Assembly (NCBI RefSeq): GCF_003148685.1
Contig: NZ_QGGR01000002.1
Coordinates: forward strand, 434,001 to 498,000
From: Actinoplanes xinjiangensis
GTDB taxonomy: Bacteria; Actinomycetota; Actinomycetes; Mycobacteriales; Micromonosporaceae
Direction of reading: 5' to 3'
Length of the DNA stretch: 64,000 nucleotides
The first letter of the stretch is position 1, and every line of letters begins with the position of its first letter. Of this stretch, positions 51,862 through 60,742 are shown one piece after another. The notes under the pieces are model-generated. The model was not told the origin of the DNA. It did not search any database and was given only the letters and a program-made list of their open reading frames with translations. The position numbers and the translations under genes were made by a program.

Positions 51862-52875
51862 TTACCCGGACGAGTCCGCGGATACACCGGGCTCCCGCTG
51901 CCCGGGGACCTCCGGTTCCGGATCGGGTTCCCAGCGGTCCTCCAGAGCGGGCCGCCGCACACCCACCCGGCGGGCCTCCAACTGGGCGGCGAAGGCCAGC
52001 CCGAGGAAGAGGGCGATCCCGGTCAGGTTGGCCCACAGCAGCAGTGCCATGATCGCGGTCAGCGGGCCGTAGGTGGCTCCGAAGCCGTCACTGAACCGGA
52101 TGTACCCGGCCAGGAGCAGGCTCGCCAGCCACCACAGCACGGTCGACACCACGGCGCCGAACAGCAGCCAGGACAGGGCGGGCTGGTTGCGGCGCACCGA
52201 ATGCCGGAACAGCAGACCGACCGCGAAGACGATGAGCACCAGACTCAGCGGCCACCGGACCACGTCCCACGCCACCCGCACGCCGTGGCTCAGCCCGAGA
52301 TGCGCCTGCGCCGAATTGCCCGCGGCCCGCCCGGCCACCAGCAGCAGGAACCCGAAGAGGGCGGGCAGGCCGGCGACCACCGCCAGTACCGCGGCCCGGA
52401 AGTACTTGTGCAGGGCCGGGCGGTCGCGTTCCACCCCGTAGATGCGGTTGGCGCCACGCTCGATCTGCGCCATCGCGCTGGTCAGCGCGAACAGACCGGT
52501 GATCAGACCGAGGGCCAGGGCCACTTCGCCGGCCTCCTCGGTACGGTCGTCGTCCATCAGCAGCTCGGTGACCAGCGGCTCGCTGGCGCCCGGGGTGAGC
52601 GCGATGACGGTGTCCGCGACGATCCGGCCGCCGTCCTCCACGCCCAGGTCGGTGGCGAGACCGGACAGGGCGATCAGGAACGGCACGATCGCCAGGCACA
52701 GCTGGAGCGCGAACGCCCGGGAGTGGCTGAACCCGTCGCCGTAGCGGAACCGCACGAACGCGTCGTGCAGCAGCGGCCAGCGCCCGTAGAACCACAACGC
52801 GTGGAAGGCGTCGTCGGCCGACAACTTGTCACCCGGCATCATCCGGGTCTCCGGGACCGGTTGGGTGCTGCTCAA
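51862..52875 (-). CDS. YihY/BrkB-family membrane protein
   Basis: 337 residues if TTG at 52875 is used. That codon overlaps the lipid-kinase stop (TTGA) and follows GGAGGAG. ATG at 52842 (GGAG 6 bases upstream) is the alternative. Six or so transmembrane segments are visible. The family motif region (FALQLCLAIVPFLIALSGL, GANRIYGVERDRPALHKYF) and YGPLTAIMALLLWANLTGIALF are typical. The C-terminus is acidic and disordered (EPDPEPEV). Function in the family is uncertain: proposed roles include transport, and an old RNase BN label has been refuted. It lies in an operon with the lipid kinase. Confidence 0.9.
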   Translation of the reverse strand: MSSTQPVPETRMMPGDKLSADDAFHALWFYGRWPLLHDAFVRFRYGDGFSHSRAFALQLCLAIVPFLIALSGLATDLGVEDGGRIVADTVIALTPGASEPLVTELLMDDDRTEEAGEVALALGLITGLFALTSAMAQIERGANRIYGVERDRPALHKYFRAAVLAVVAGLPALFGFLLLVAGRAAGNSAQAHLGLSHGVRVAWDVVRWPLSLVLIVFAVGLLFRHSVRRNQPALSWLLFGAVVSTVLWWLASLLLAGYIRFSDGFGATYGPLTAIMALLLWANLTGIALFLGLAFAAQLEARRVGVRRPALEDRWEPDPEPEVPGQREPGVSADSSG

Positions 52876-53843
52876 GCCTTCTCCTCCGCCGCGTCCCGGA
52901 CCGCTTCGGCCCGGCGGGCGGCTCCGCGGGCGTCGTACGCCAGGTCCGGCGTGGCGTCCGGCTGTGGCACACACAGCAGCAGCGCCCGGGGCCGGACGTG
53001 GATCTTCATGACCTTGCCCGGGGCGATGGTGTCACCGTCGAGCTGACGCGCCTGTGCCCGGTTGCTGTAGATCTCAATCCGCGATGCGGTGTAGGTCTCC
53101 ATCAGCGGCACGCGCTCCCGCCGGCTGACCACCGCCCAGGCCAGCGCCGCCCAGTGGGCCAGGTTGGTGGGGCTCAGGATGGCCACGTCGAACCGGCCGT
53201 CGTCCGGTTCGGCCTTGCTGAGCAGCCGCACCCCGCCCTGGAGCCGGCCCACGTTGCCGACGATCACGGCGGCCGGGCGACGGGGCATCGGCGGGCCCCC
53301 GTCCAGCCGGATCCGGGCCCGCATCGGCCGGTCCAGCAGGTGTTTCGCGGCGCCGCCGACGTAGGCCAGCCAGCCGATCCGCTTCTTCGCCTTCTCCGAG
53401 GTGTCCTCGAGCATCTGGGCGTCGAAGCCCATCCCGGCCATCACCACGAAACACCGGTCGTCGATCACGCCGACGTCGATGCGGCGGCGGCCGCCCTCCA
53501 GCGCCACCTCCAGCCCGGTGGCCGGGTCGGTACCGAGGCCCAGGTTGGCGGCCAGCAGGTTGCCGGTGCCGGCCGGCAGCACGGCCAGGGCCACGTCCGT
53601 CCCGGTCAGGGCGGTGACGACGGCGGTCACCGTGCCGTCGCCGCCGCAGGCGAAGACCAGCTCGGCACCGTCGGCGACGGCCTTCTTCGCCTGACCTCGG
53701 CCGGGGTCGTCAGGCGTCGTCTCATACCAGCGCGGAGCGGGCCAGCCGGCACGGGACAGCCCCTGCTCGACGATCCGGCGCAGGTGATCGGGATCGGCCA
53801 CCTTGGTGGGGTTCACCACGACGGCGCAGCGAGGTCCAGTCAC
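52872..53843 (-). CDS. Diacylglycerol kinase family lipid kinase
   Basis: 323 residues from GTG at 53843. The N-terminus is CAVVVNPTKVADPDHL. The ATP-loop motif is GGDGTV at 67-72 and PAGTGN follows at 90-95. VIDDRCFVVMAGMGFDAQM and LSKAEPDDGRFDVAIL are the second-domain markers. It phosphorylates a lipid (diacylglycerol, ceramide or polyisoprenol type) at the membrane surface. Adjacent PAP2, YihY and EEP genes make a lipid-phosphate cluster, with kinase and phosphatases acting in opposite directions. Its stop overlaps the YihY start. Confidence 0.92.
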   Translation of the reverse strand: MTGPRCAVVVNPTKVADPDHLRRIVEQGLSRAGWPAPRWYETTPDDPGRGQAKKAVADGAELVFACGGDGTVTAVVTALTGTDVALAVLPAGTGNLLAANLGLGTDPATGLEVALEGGRRRIDVGVIDDRCFVVMAGMGFDAQMLEDTSEKAKKRIGWLAYVGGAAKHLLDRPMRARIRLDGGPPMPRRPAAVIVGNVGRLQGGVRLLSKAEPDDGRFDVAILSPTNLAHWAALAWAVVSRRERVPLMETYTASRIEIYSNRAQARQLDGDTIAPGKVMKIHVRPRALLLCVPQPDATPDLAYDARGAARRAEAVRDAAEEKA

Positions 53844-53921
53844 GTCGCACAGTGTGCCGGAGTCATGTCACGGCGGCGACTCGACGGCCGCCCGCGACCA
53901 CGGAAAGGGCACACTGCAGGA

Positions 53922-54422
53922 GTGACCGAAGTTACCTATCCGCATGTCGGATACACCCGGACCGGACGGCTCCCCTCCGGCTACCGGCATCTGCGCCACC
54001 GGGCCCGGATCGGCACCGGCGAGGAGACGCTGGCCCGCGCCGGCGAGGCGATCCTGACCTTCCGCATGCACCGGGCCATCGGTGCCCGGATCAGCGCCGA
54101 CGCGGGCCGTGCCGCCCCCGGGGTGCTGCTCACCGTCGGGCTGGGCCCGCTGCGCGCCCCGTGCGAGGTGGTCTGGACCGTGGAGGAGGGCGACCGGATC
54201 GGCTTCGCGTACGGCACCCGTCCCGGCCACCCGGCGACCGGTGAGGAGGCGTTCGTGGTGGAGCGGGACGAACACGATCGGGTGTGGTTCACGGTCACCG
54301 CGTTCAGCCGGCCGGCGGGCCGGCTGATGCGCCTGGGCGGCCCGTTCGCGGTGCTGTTCCAGCATGCCTTCGCCCGCGCGTGCGGGTTGGCCCTGCGGCG
54401 TCTGGGTACCGTGGGGCGGTGA
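53922..54422 (+). CDS. DUF1990 family protein
   Basis: 166 residues from GTG at 53922 (weak RBS, GGAAAGGG 12 bases upstream). The pattern VTYPHVGYTRTGRLPSGYRH, GEETLARAGEAILTFRMHR and GFAYGTRPGHPATGEEAFVV is that of DUF1990, a START/Bet v1-like fold with no known function. The stop overlaps the next start (GTGA). It heads a three-gene plus-strand operon and is divergent from the lipid kinase. Confidence 0.85.
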   Translation: MTEVTYPHVGYTRTGRLPSGYRHLRHRARIGTGEETLARAGEAILTFRMHRAIGARISADAGRAAPGVLLTVGLGPLRAPCEVVWTVEEGDRIGFAYGTRPGHPATGEEAFVVERDEHDRVWFTVTAFSRPAGRLMRLGGPFAVLFQHAFARACGLALRRLGTVGR

Positions 54423-55186
54423 GCACGACCGAGATCACCTGGTGGGGGCACAGCACCGTGTGGCTCGCCGATTCCGGCGTGAAGCTGCTGATCGATCCGG
54501 TGCTCACCGGGCGCCTCGCCCACCTGCGGCGGATGGCCGGCCCGGCGCCGCGGCTGCCCGGCGCACCGGACGCGATCCTGCTGTCGCACCTGCACGCCGA
54601 CCACTTCCACGTCGCGTCGCTGCGGGCGGTGCCGGGCGAGCCGGTCCTGGTGGTGCCGCGCGGTGCCGCGGCGTTCGCCGCGCGGGTGATGCCCGAGGCG
54701 GCACGGCGCTGCGTCGAGCTGGGGCCGGGCGACGAGACGAAGATCAAGGATGTACGGGTCCGGGCCGTCCCCGCCCGGCACGACGGCGGCCGGGGCCCGT
54801 GGTCCCGCGAGCGGGCGGCCGCGATCGGTTTCGTGGTCGAGGGCGCCGCCCGGACCTGGTATGCGGGTGACACCGGCCTGTTCGACGGGATGCACGACCT
54901 CGGCCCGCTGGATCTGGCGCTGATCCCGGTCGGCGGGTGGGGGCCGACCCTCGGCGCGCACGGTCACCTGGACGCCCGGGCCGGTGCCGAGGCGCTGCGC
55001 CGGGTGCGGGCGACCTGGGCGGTGCCCGTGCATTACGGCACGCTGTGGCCGATCGGGATGGGCCGGGTCCGCCGGCACATGTTCGACGAGCCGGGCACAC
55101 GGTTCGCCGAGTTCGCGGCGCGGGCGGCGCCGGAGAGCCGGGTGCGGGTGCTGGCGCACGGCGAGACCCTCGGTGTGGGCGCGTGA
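54419..55186 (+). CDS. Metallo-beta-lactamase-fold hydrolase (UlaG-like)
   Basis: 255 residues from GTG at 54419. Metal motif LSHLHADHFH (H-x-H-x-D-H) is present. Other ligands are His in VPARHDGG, Asp in YAGDTG and His in AHGHLDAR/PVHYGT. The family is L-ascorbate-6-P lactonase/UlaG-like and includes many hydrolases of unknown substrate, some acting on N-acyl phosphoethanolamines (NAPE-PLD-like). Given the lipid neighbours, a phospholipase D role is possible. It is coupled to both neighbours by GTGA overlaps. Confidence 0.88.
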   Translation: MSTTEITWWGHSTVWLADSGVKLLIDPVLTGRLAHLRRMAGPAPRLPGAPDAILLSHLHADHFHVASLRAVPGEPVLVVPRGAAAFAARVMPEAARRCVELGPGDETKIKDVRVRAVPARHDGGRGPWSRERAAAIGFVVEGAARTWYAGDTGLFDGMHDLGPLDLALIPVGGWGPTLGAHGHLDARAGAEALRRVRATWAVPVHYGTLWPIGMGRVRRHMFDEPGTRFAEFAARAAPESRVRVLAHGETLGVGA

Positions 55187-55761
55187 TCGGCGCGCTGAGC
55201 GCTTCCGGCTGGCTGTTCCTGATCGTCGCGTTCGGGGCGATCGTGCCGGTCGTGCCGACCGGGGCCGCGGTCTCCGGGACGGCGGCGCTCGCGTTCCACG
55301 AGCAGCCGTTCCTGATCGGGGTGGTGGTGACGGCCGGTGCCGCCGGGGCCTACCTGGGCGATCTGGTGATGTATGCGATGTGCCGGTTCGGCGGCGAGCA
55401 GTTGGCCCGGCGGCTGCGCTGGCTGCGCGACGAGGAGCACCTCAACGGCGTGAAGGAGCGGCTGCGGGCCCGGCAGGTCCCGGTGCTGCTGGTGTCCCGG
55501 CTGATTCCGGGCGGCCGGGTGCCGGTGCTGCTGGCCGCCGCGTTCGCCGGGATCCCGTGGCATACGTTCGTGGTCGCCAATCTGCCCGCCTGCGCGCTCT
55601 GGTCGGTGGTGTACGCGGCGATCGGGCTGGCCGGCGGGTCGATCTTCGGAGAGCCGTGGCAGGGTGTGCTCGCCGCCGTGGTGCTCATCCTGCTGATCAA
55701 CCAGCTCGTCACCCGGTTGGCCCGGCGGCGTAGCCCTAGTACTTCAGATGCGTCCGGGTGA
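55183..55761 (+). CDS. DedA/VTT-domain membrane protein
   Basis: 192 residues from GTG at 55183 (GTGA overlap). The motif GAYLGDLVMYAMCRFGG matches the DedA signature (GDxxxYxxGRxxG). LLVSRLIPGGRVPVLLAAAFAG is the conserved re-entrant loop with R-x-x-P-G-x-R. About four or five hydrophobic segments are visible. DedA proteins are proton-coupled flippases for undecaprenyl phosphate or phosphatidylethanolamine. The 3' end overlaps the convergent serine hydrolase gene by 26 bases. Confidence 0.88.
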   Translation: MIGALSASGWLFLIVAFGAIVPVVPTGAAVSGTAALAFHEQPFLIGVVVTAGAAGAYLGDLVMYAMCRFGGEQLARRLRWLRDEEHLNGVKERLRARQVPVLLVSRLIPGGRVPVLLAAAFAGIPWHTFVVANLPACALWSVVYAAIGLAGGSIFGEPWQGVLAAVVLILLINQLVTRLARRRSPSTSDASG

Positions 55762-56656
55762 GTTTCGCGACCTTCTCCACCAGGTTCTGCCCGCTGGGCA
55801 TCGTCTGGTTGGTGTGCGACAGCACGGCGATCGACACGTCGGTGTCGGCGTCGGTGATCTGACCGACCGTGTTGATGATCCAGAGGTTGCTCTCGGTGGA
55901 GCGCTGGAGCCAGCCGTTCTTGACGGTGGCGTCCTCGCCGTCCTCGGCCGCGGCCGGGACACCCCAGTCCTGGTCGGGGGCGACGGTGCTCATCAGCTTG
56001 TTGGCGTACTCCCGGGAGGTCTCGGACAGCTCGCTCTTCTCGTCGACCAGCTGGGAGAGCAGGGTCACCTGATCCTTCACGGTCGTCCGGGTGAGGCCCC
56101 ACGAGCTGCTGACCTTGGTCTGGGTGAGGCCGAGACGCTTGTTGCAGGCGGTCAGCCCGTTGATCCGGCCGACCTTGCCGTAGAGCGAGGTGGTCGCGTC
56201 GTTGTCGCTGAACCGGATCATCTTGTCGGCCAGCGCCTTCTCCGAGCCGGTCAGCTTGCGGTCGTCGTCCTGGGCGGTGAGCAGCAGGCATGCCAGCACC
56301 TGCACCTTGACGACGCTGGCGGTCTCGTACTTCTCGTCACCCCGGTAGGCGTACGTCTCCCCGGTCTTGCGGTCCAGGACGGCGACCGAGAACTCCGGTC
56401 TGCCGGATGCGTACTTCTTCAGCGCCGCGTCGAGGGCCTTGACCCGTTTGGCGCGCTCGATGGCGGCCAGTTCCTCCGGGGTCGGGCCGGTCGGGGTGGG
56501 TGATGCCTTCGGTTCCTCCTGGAAGACGCCGGCCAGCGCGCCACCGCCGCTACCGCCGGTGCCGCCGTCGGCCAGGAGACCCTTCGCCACCAGGACCGAG
56601 CCCCCCAGAATACCGAGGGCGGCCACCGTCACGATGAGATTCCGGGTACGTCGCAC
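55736..56656 (-). CDS. Membrane-anchored serine hydrolase, class A beta-lactamase-like
   Basis: 306 residues from GTG at 56656. An N-terminal signal anchor (RNLIVTVAALGILGGSVLV) precedes a Gly/Pro linker. Active site: S114-x-x-K117 (TASVVKV), SDN at 150-152 (RFSDNDATT) and KNG in VKNGW (the KTG box variant). The essential Glu166-like residue cannot be identified, so it may be a D,D-peptidase or esterase rather than a resistance enzyme. The linker implies an extracytoplasmic domain tethered to the membrane. It overlaps the DedA stop. Confidence 0.85.
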   Translation of the reverse strand: MRRTRNLIVTVAALGILGGSVLVAKGLLADGGTGGSGGGALAGVFQEEPKASPTPTGPTPEELAAIERAKRVKALDAALKKYASGRPEFSVAVLDRKTGETYAYRGDEKYETASVVKVQVLACLLLTAQDDDRKLTGSEKALADKMIRFSDNDATTSLYGKVGRINGLTACNKRLGLTQTKVSSSWGLTRTTVKDQVTLLSQLVDEKSELSETSREYANKLMSTVAPDQDWGVPAAAEDGEDATVKNGWLQRSTESNLWIINTVGQITDADTDVSIAVLSHTNQTMPSGQNLVEKVAKLTRTHLKY

Positions 56657-56790
56657 CCATGCATACTGCCGTGTCCGATGCCCGGATGGCTCACCGGATT
56701 CCCGTGTATTCCCGACTTTCGACGCTCGGCTGCCGCGTCGGCACAGCCCGTCACCGATCGGAGGGTGCGCAACCGGCGCACAATGGGTGC

Positions 56791-57441
56791 ATGTTCTCAC
56801 TCGTGTCCGGCGCCATCCAGATGACCACTGCGGCCGCGGGCAAGGTGATCGAGACGGCGGCGACCGCGGCGACGATCCCGGTGCGGGCCGTCGCCCTGAT
56901 CGGCCAGACCGAGCTGTTGATCAACCGGATCTCCCTGGCCGCGGGCCGGGCCGAGGACCTGATCGAGCGGGTGTCCACGGTGGTGACCGCGGCTGAGGCC
57001 GCGGTGGCCGACACCCGGGCGATCACCACCGCGGCGGCCATCGCGGTCGACGAGGTCGCCGCGATCGCGACCCGGGCCGGCACCGCGGTCGGTGAGGTGG
57101 CCACCGTGGTCACCCGGGCGAACACGGTGGCCGGTGAGGTCGAGGTGATGGTCGGCGACTACGCGCCCACGCTGCGCCAGGCCGCCCCGCTGGCCGCCCG
57201 GTTCGTGTCCGAGCTGACCCCCGCCGAGGTGACCGCCGCGATCCGCATGATCGACGAGCTGCCCGCCCTCCAGCGGCATCTCGTCCACGATGTGATGCCA
57301 CTGCTGGGCAAGCTCGACCAGGTCGGCCCGGACCTGCACAAGCTGCTCGCGGTGACCGAGGACCTGCACCTGGCGATCGCCGGCCTGCCGGGGCTGAAGA
57401 TGCTGCGCCGCCGCGGCGAGGAACGCTCCCACACCGACTGA
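56791..57441 (+). CDS. Ala/Val/Thr-rich helical protein of unknown function
   Basis: 216 residues from ATG at 56791 (no strong RBS). It starts MFSLVSGAIQMTTAAAG. Most of the chain is a repetitive helical series (ERVSTVVTAAEAAVADTRAI, DEVAAIATRAGTAVGEVATV) with 7- and 11-residue periods, like phasin or apolipoprotein-type amphipathic helices. The tail is LTPAEVTAAIRMIDELPALQ, then a conserved HDVMPLLGKLDQVGPDLHKL. No signal peptide is seen. It is likely cytosolic or membrane-surface. Its partner is unknown. Confidence 0.7.
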   Translation: MFSLVSGAIQMTTAAAGKVIETAATAATIPVRAVALIGQTELLINRISLAAGRAEDLIERVSTVVTAAEAAVADTRAITTAAAIAVDEVAAIATRAGTAVGEVATVVTRANTVAGEVEVMVGDYAPTLRQAAPLAARFVSELTPAEVTAAIRMIDELPALQRHLVHDVMPLLGKLDQVGPDLHKLLAVTEDLHLAIAGLPGLKMLRRRGEERSHTD

Positions 57442-57457
57442 CCGGTCCGGCGGTCGG

Positions 57458-58606
57458 TCAGATCGCCAGGATCATGCCCTTGATCTCGTAGGAGGCGATG
57501 TCCGGGCGGATCGTCACGATGGGCTCCCGGATCATCCGCAGGCCGGGCATCGCGAACAGCTTGCCGAGGAAGACGTCGGCCTCCTGGATCGCGATGTGGG
57601 CGCCGGGGCACTTGTGCGCGCCGTCGCCGAAGGAGAGGCCGGGCCCGACCGGGCGGCCGGGGCAGACCGCACGGGGCTGCTCCCCCGCCTCGGCCGGGTC
57701 CAGGTTGGCCGCCGCCACGCCGACCTCCACCCGGGCGCCGGACGGGATGGTGACGTCACCGACCTCGACGTCGGCGGTGGTCCACCGGAGCAGGTCACCG
57801 ACGACCGGCTCCAGCCGCAGGATCTCGTGCAGGACGGCCACCCGGTCGGCGGGGACGCCGGTGGTGTACCGCTCGCGCAACGTCTCGTCGGTGAGCAGGT
57901 GCCAGGCGGCGACGGTGATGAACTCCCGGGTGGTGACCATGCCGGCGGCCGCGAAGGTGACGCACTCGCCGAGGATCTCGGGCAGCGTGCAGCCCTCGTC
58001 GAGCAGGTGGGAGATCAGGTCGTCGCGGCGGGTGCGGCGACGGGCGGCGACGGCCGGGCGGACGTCACGCCAGAGGAACGACATCAGGACGAAGTTGTTG
58101 AACGCCTTCTGCCGGGCCGCGGACAGCCCGCGCGCGTGCGGGTCGGGGATGCGGAAGAACCGGTCGAGCCGATGCGGCATCCCCGGCGGGCTCTCGGTGA
58201 GGCCGACCACCTCGGCGGCGACGGCGACGGCGAGCTGGAAGGAGAGCGCCGAGAGGTCGGCCGCCCCGCGCCGGCGCAGCACCTCGCACTGCTGATCGGC
58301 GAGCCGGTTCATCAGATCCTGATAGGCCGACTCGACCCGTTTCGGAGTGAAGTACCGCGCGGTCTGCCGCCGCTGCTCGCGGTGCTCCGGCCCGTCCCGG
58401 TAGAGCATCGGCAGGCGCATCCGGCCCTGGTGGCGCAGCGCGTTCTCGATGCCGAGGCCGGCCTGCCGGGTGTCGGTGTGCCGCAGGAACTGCCGGGCGG
58501 TGGCGTAGTCCTGGATGTGCCAGACGCCGTCCTCGCCGGACCGGACCGGACAACCCGGCGCCTGCTCACCCCGGTGCACCTTGCGGCCGTTGTTCACTGT
58601 GGTCAT
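57458..58606 (-). CDS. Cytochrome P450
   Basis: 382 residues from ATG at 58606. Heme motif FGDGAHKCPG with ligand Cys333, ExxR in HEILRLEP, and I-helix AAAGMVTTREF. The I-helix acid-alcohol pair of most P450s (E/D-T) is altered to Val-Thr-Thr (AGMVTT), which may change oxygen activation. No ferredoxin or reductase gene is nearby, so redox partners come from elsewhere. The substrate is unknown. A hairpin (58627) separates it from the protease upstream. Confidence 0.92.
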   Translation of the reverse strand: MTTVNNGRKVHRGEQAPGCPVRSGEDGVWHIQDYATARQFLRHTDTRQAGLGIENALRHQGRMRLPMLYRDGPEHREQRRQTARYFTPKRVESAYQDLMNRLADQQCEVLRRRGAADLSALSFQLAVAVAAEVVGLTESPPGMPHRLDRFFRIPDPHARGLSAARQKAFNNFVLMSFLWRDVRPAVAARRRTRRDDLISHLLDEGCTLPEILGECVTFAAAGMVTTREFITVAAWHLLTDETLRERYTTGVPADRVAVLHEILRLEPVVGDLLRWTTADVEVGDVTIPSGARVEVGVAAANLDPAEAGEQPRAVCPGRPVGPGLSFGDGAHKCPGAHIAIQEADVFLGKLFAMPGLRMIREPIVTIRPDIASYEIKGMILAI

Positions 58607-58626
58607 CCATCGATTGTGATACACAG

Positions 58627-58661
58627 CACCCACCCCCGATCAAGTGGATCGGGGGTGGGTG
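58627..58661. terminator. Hairpin between the protease and P450 genes
   Basis: CACCCACCCCCGATC (58627-58641) pairs perfectly with 58647-58661 (15 bp, loop AAGTG). It lies 69 bases beyond the protease stop on the minus strand and just upstream of the P450 start. Confidence 0.75.
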
Positions 58662-58729
58662 TCCGTATCGGCCCGGCTCGGTGCGCGGAACTCACGGTCC
58701 GGGTTTCACCGCCGGGCCGTGGAGACGGA

Positions 58730-59755
58730 TCAGAAGACCGAGACGCCGTACGCGCTCAGGGCCTCGACGACCGGCTGGAAGTACGTGACGCCACCGCTGG
58801 TGCAGTTGCCACTGCCGCCCGAGGTGAGGCCGTGCGCGGTCGTTCCGGAGTAGAGCGAGCCACCGCTGTCGCCCGGCTGAGCGCAGACGGTGGTGCGGAT
58901 CAGTCCGGAGACCGAGCCCTCGGCGTAGTTCACCGTGCTGTTGAGCGCGGTGACCTGGCCGGAGCGGGTGCCGGTGGTGGAGCCACGACGGGTCACCGTG
59001 GCGCCGACGGCCGGGGTGGCCGCGCGGGTGATGTCGACGTTGGTGCCGACGCCGCCGGTCTTGGTGATGGTCGTGTTGGTGTAGCGGACGATGCCGTAGT
59101 CGTTGCCGGGGAAGCTGCTGCCGGCGGTGGTGCCGAGGGTCGTCGAGCCGTTGTTCCACGACGAGGTGCCGCGGGTGCAGTGGCCGGCGGTCAGGAAGTA
59201 GTTCGTGCCCGCGCTGTTGCGGACGTTGAAGCCGAGCGAGCAGCGCCCGCCGCCGGAGTAGATGGCGTCGCCGCCGGAGATGCGCAGGCTGAGCTTGCCG
59301 GGGACGGTCTCGATGCGGGCGGAGTCGCCGAGCTTGGCGACGGTTGCCTTGACCGCGTCGAGCTTGGCGCCGGTGACGCTCTCGTCCACCGAGACGACGA
59401 CCTGGTTGGTGACCGGGTCGACGGCGAAGGCGGTGCCCGGCGTCTTCAGGTTGGCCTTGAGGCTGTCGTCGGCGGCGGCCAGCGTGGCGCCGCTGCGGGT
59501 GACGAAGCGGGGGGTGGCTCCGGTGGCCTTGACCTCGGCGGCGGTCGCAGCGTCGGTGACGTTGACGACGAGCTTGCCGGAGGTGTCGATATAGGAGCCC
59601 GCGTCACGAACGCCGAGACGGGCGTCGAGGGTGTTGGCGAGCGCCGTGGGGTCGGCGATCGGAGCGGCCGCGGCGGGGGTGGCGGCGAGTCCGCTTCCGA
59701 CGAGGATGCCCACGGCAAGGCCGACGATCGGTCGGCGAAGCTTCGGGTTGAGCAC
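58730..59755 (-). CDS. Secreted alpha-lytic/streptogrisin-type serine protease
   Basis: 341 residues from GTG at 59755 with GGAGG 4 bases upstream. A signal peptide ([19 protein letters not shown], cut near AAAA) is followed by a pro-region of about 130 residues that chaperones folding. The mature chymotrypsin-fold enzyme starts near [13 protein letters not shown]. Triad: His192 (LTAGHC), Asp219 (NDYGIV) and Ser297 (PGDSGGS). Disulfide Cys are present. It is an extracellular endopeptidase. Confidence 0.95.
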   Translation of the reverse strand: MLNPKLRRPIVGLAVGILVGSGLAATPAAAAPIADPTALANTLDARLGVRDAGSYIDTSGKLVVNVTDAATAAEVKATGATPRFVTRSGATLAAADDSLKANLKTPGTAFAVDPVTNQVVVSVDESVTGAKLDAVKATVAKLGDSARIETVPGKLSLRISGGDAIYSGGGRCSLGFNVRNSAGTNYFLTAGHCTRGTSSWNNGSTTLGTTAGSSFPGNDYGIVRYTNTTITKTGGVGTNVDITRAATPAVGATVTRRGSTTGTRSGQVTALNSTVNYAEGSVSGLIRTTVCAQPGDSGGSLYSGTTAHGLTSGGSGNCTSGGVTYFQPVVEALSAYGVSVF

Positions 59756-59940
59756 GTTTCCTCCCAGGGGGAACGGGTGGGGCTGGTGCGTCCGATCCGA
59801 CGCACCGCGTGCTCGCAAGTATTTAAATCTCTCTATCTTCTGGCAAGAGGTGTTAACAATGACCGAACGGTGATCAACAAGGCCCTGAACAGGCGGAACG
59901 CCCCTTGCATACCGCGGACCTATTACCCGTTCGGGATGAA

Positions 59941-59990
59941 CCCGGAAAAAACGCAACCGGCCGGTGACCTGGGGTCACCGGCCGGCGCGG
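59941..59990 (-). terminator. Rho-independent terminator of the winged-helix gene
   Basis: CCGGCCGGTGACC (59957-59969) pairs perfectly with 59973-59985 (13 bp, 3-base loop). On the minus strand it is followed by TTGCGTTTTTT. The rest of 59756-60020 holds the protease promoter and no gene. Confidence 0.85.
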
Positions 59991-60020
59991 CGGCTACATC
60001 GGCACACGGGAACGGCCGGC

Positions 60021-60572
60021 CTACCGCTCGACGACGACGATCGGGGCGTCGTCGGCGAGCCGGTAACCCAGGCCGTACACCGTGGTGATCAGCTCCGGGT
60101 CGTCGAGCTTGGTCCGCAGGCGGCTGACGTGCACGTCGACCGTGCGGTTGGTGGTGTGCCGGTGCCCCCAGACGTGGGTGAGCAGCTGCGAACGGCTGAA
60201 CACCTGACGCGGGTGCCGGGCCAGGAAGAGGAGCAGGTCGTACTCCAGGCGGCTGAGCTCCAGCAGTCTGCCGCCACGGAGCGCGGTACGCGCCCGCGGG
60301 TCGAGGCGGATCTCGGCGGCCCCCTCCGCGGCCGGTCCGGCGGGCACGCCGCCCAGTTCCACGGCGGTGGTCGCGCCGGCCGCGTCAACGAGCTCCCGCA
60401 GTGCCGCGAGCACCCGCTCCCGGCCGCCCGCCCCGCCGGCGATGCTGATCGTCACGGTCACGGGCGCCTCGTCATCGTCCACATGCTGCTCCGGCGGCGG
60501 GTCGGGCACCGGTCGTAGCCGGACCGGGCGGGGATACGTGGCGTGTGGGTGGGCGACGGCCAGTGCGGACAT
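60021..60572 (-). CDS. OmpR-type winged-helix regulator lacking a receiver domain
   Basis: 183 residues from ATG at 60572 with AAGGAG 5 bases upstream. The C-terminal about 100 residues are an OmpR winged helix (ELSRLEYDLLLFLARHPRQV, SQLLTHVWGH, TVDVHVSRLRTKLDD, GLGYRL). The N-terminal part is short, Pro-rich and has no phospho-Asp pocket. A middle beta-alpha segment (VTVTISIAGGAGGRERVLA) may sense a ligand. It is divergent from the FMN reductase gene across two matching palindromes, so it probably controls both. Confidence 0.85.
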   Translation of the reverse strand: MSALAVAHPHATYPRPVRLRPVPDPPPEQHVDDDEAPVTVTISIAGGAGGRERVLAALRELVDAAGATTAVELGGVPAGPAAEGAAEIRLDPRARTALRGGRLLELSRLEYDLLLFLARHPRQVFSRSQLLTHVWGHRHTTNRTVDVHVSRLRTKLDDPELITTVYGLGYRLADDAPIVVVER

Positions 60573-60610
60573 GACTACTCCTTCACGATGGGTGGGGCAA
60601 GGATACATTT

Positions 60611-60627
60611 CCTATCTGTTAGATAGG
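60611..60627. promoter_or_regulatory. Perfect palindrome, operator site 1
   Basis: CCTATCT-GTT-AGATAGG is a perfect 7+7 inverted repeat 39 bases upstream of the winged-helix ATG. It is much more A/T-rich than its surroundings. Confidence 0.75.
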
Positions 60628-60663
60628 CAGTGGCAGGCATCATATCCTCCGTAGTGACAATTC

Positions 60664-60680
60664 CCTATCGGTTAACTAGG
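60664..60680. promoter_or_regulatory. Related palindrome, operator site 2
   Basis: CCTATCGGTTAACTAGG matches site 1 at 14 of 17 positions (53 bases apart). It is followed by TAGGATAT, a likely -10, for the FMN reductase gene starting at 60743. Confidence 0.65.
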
Positions 60681-60742
60681 ATATGCGGTACGACGCCCTC
60701 CGCCGGGCCACCCAGCCCTGCTCATCAGAAAGGTCACATCAC

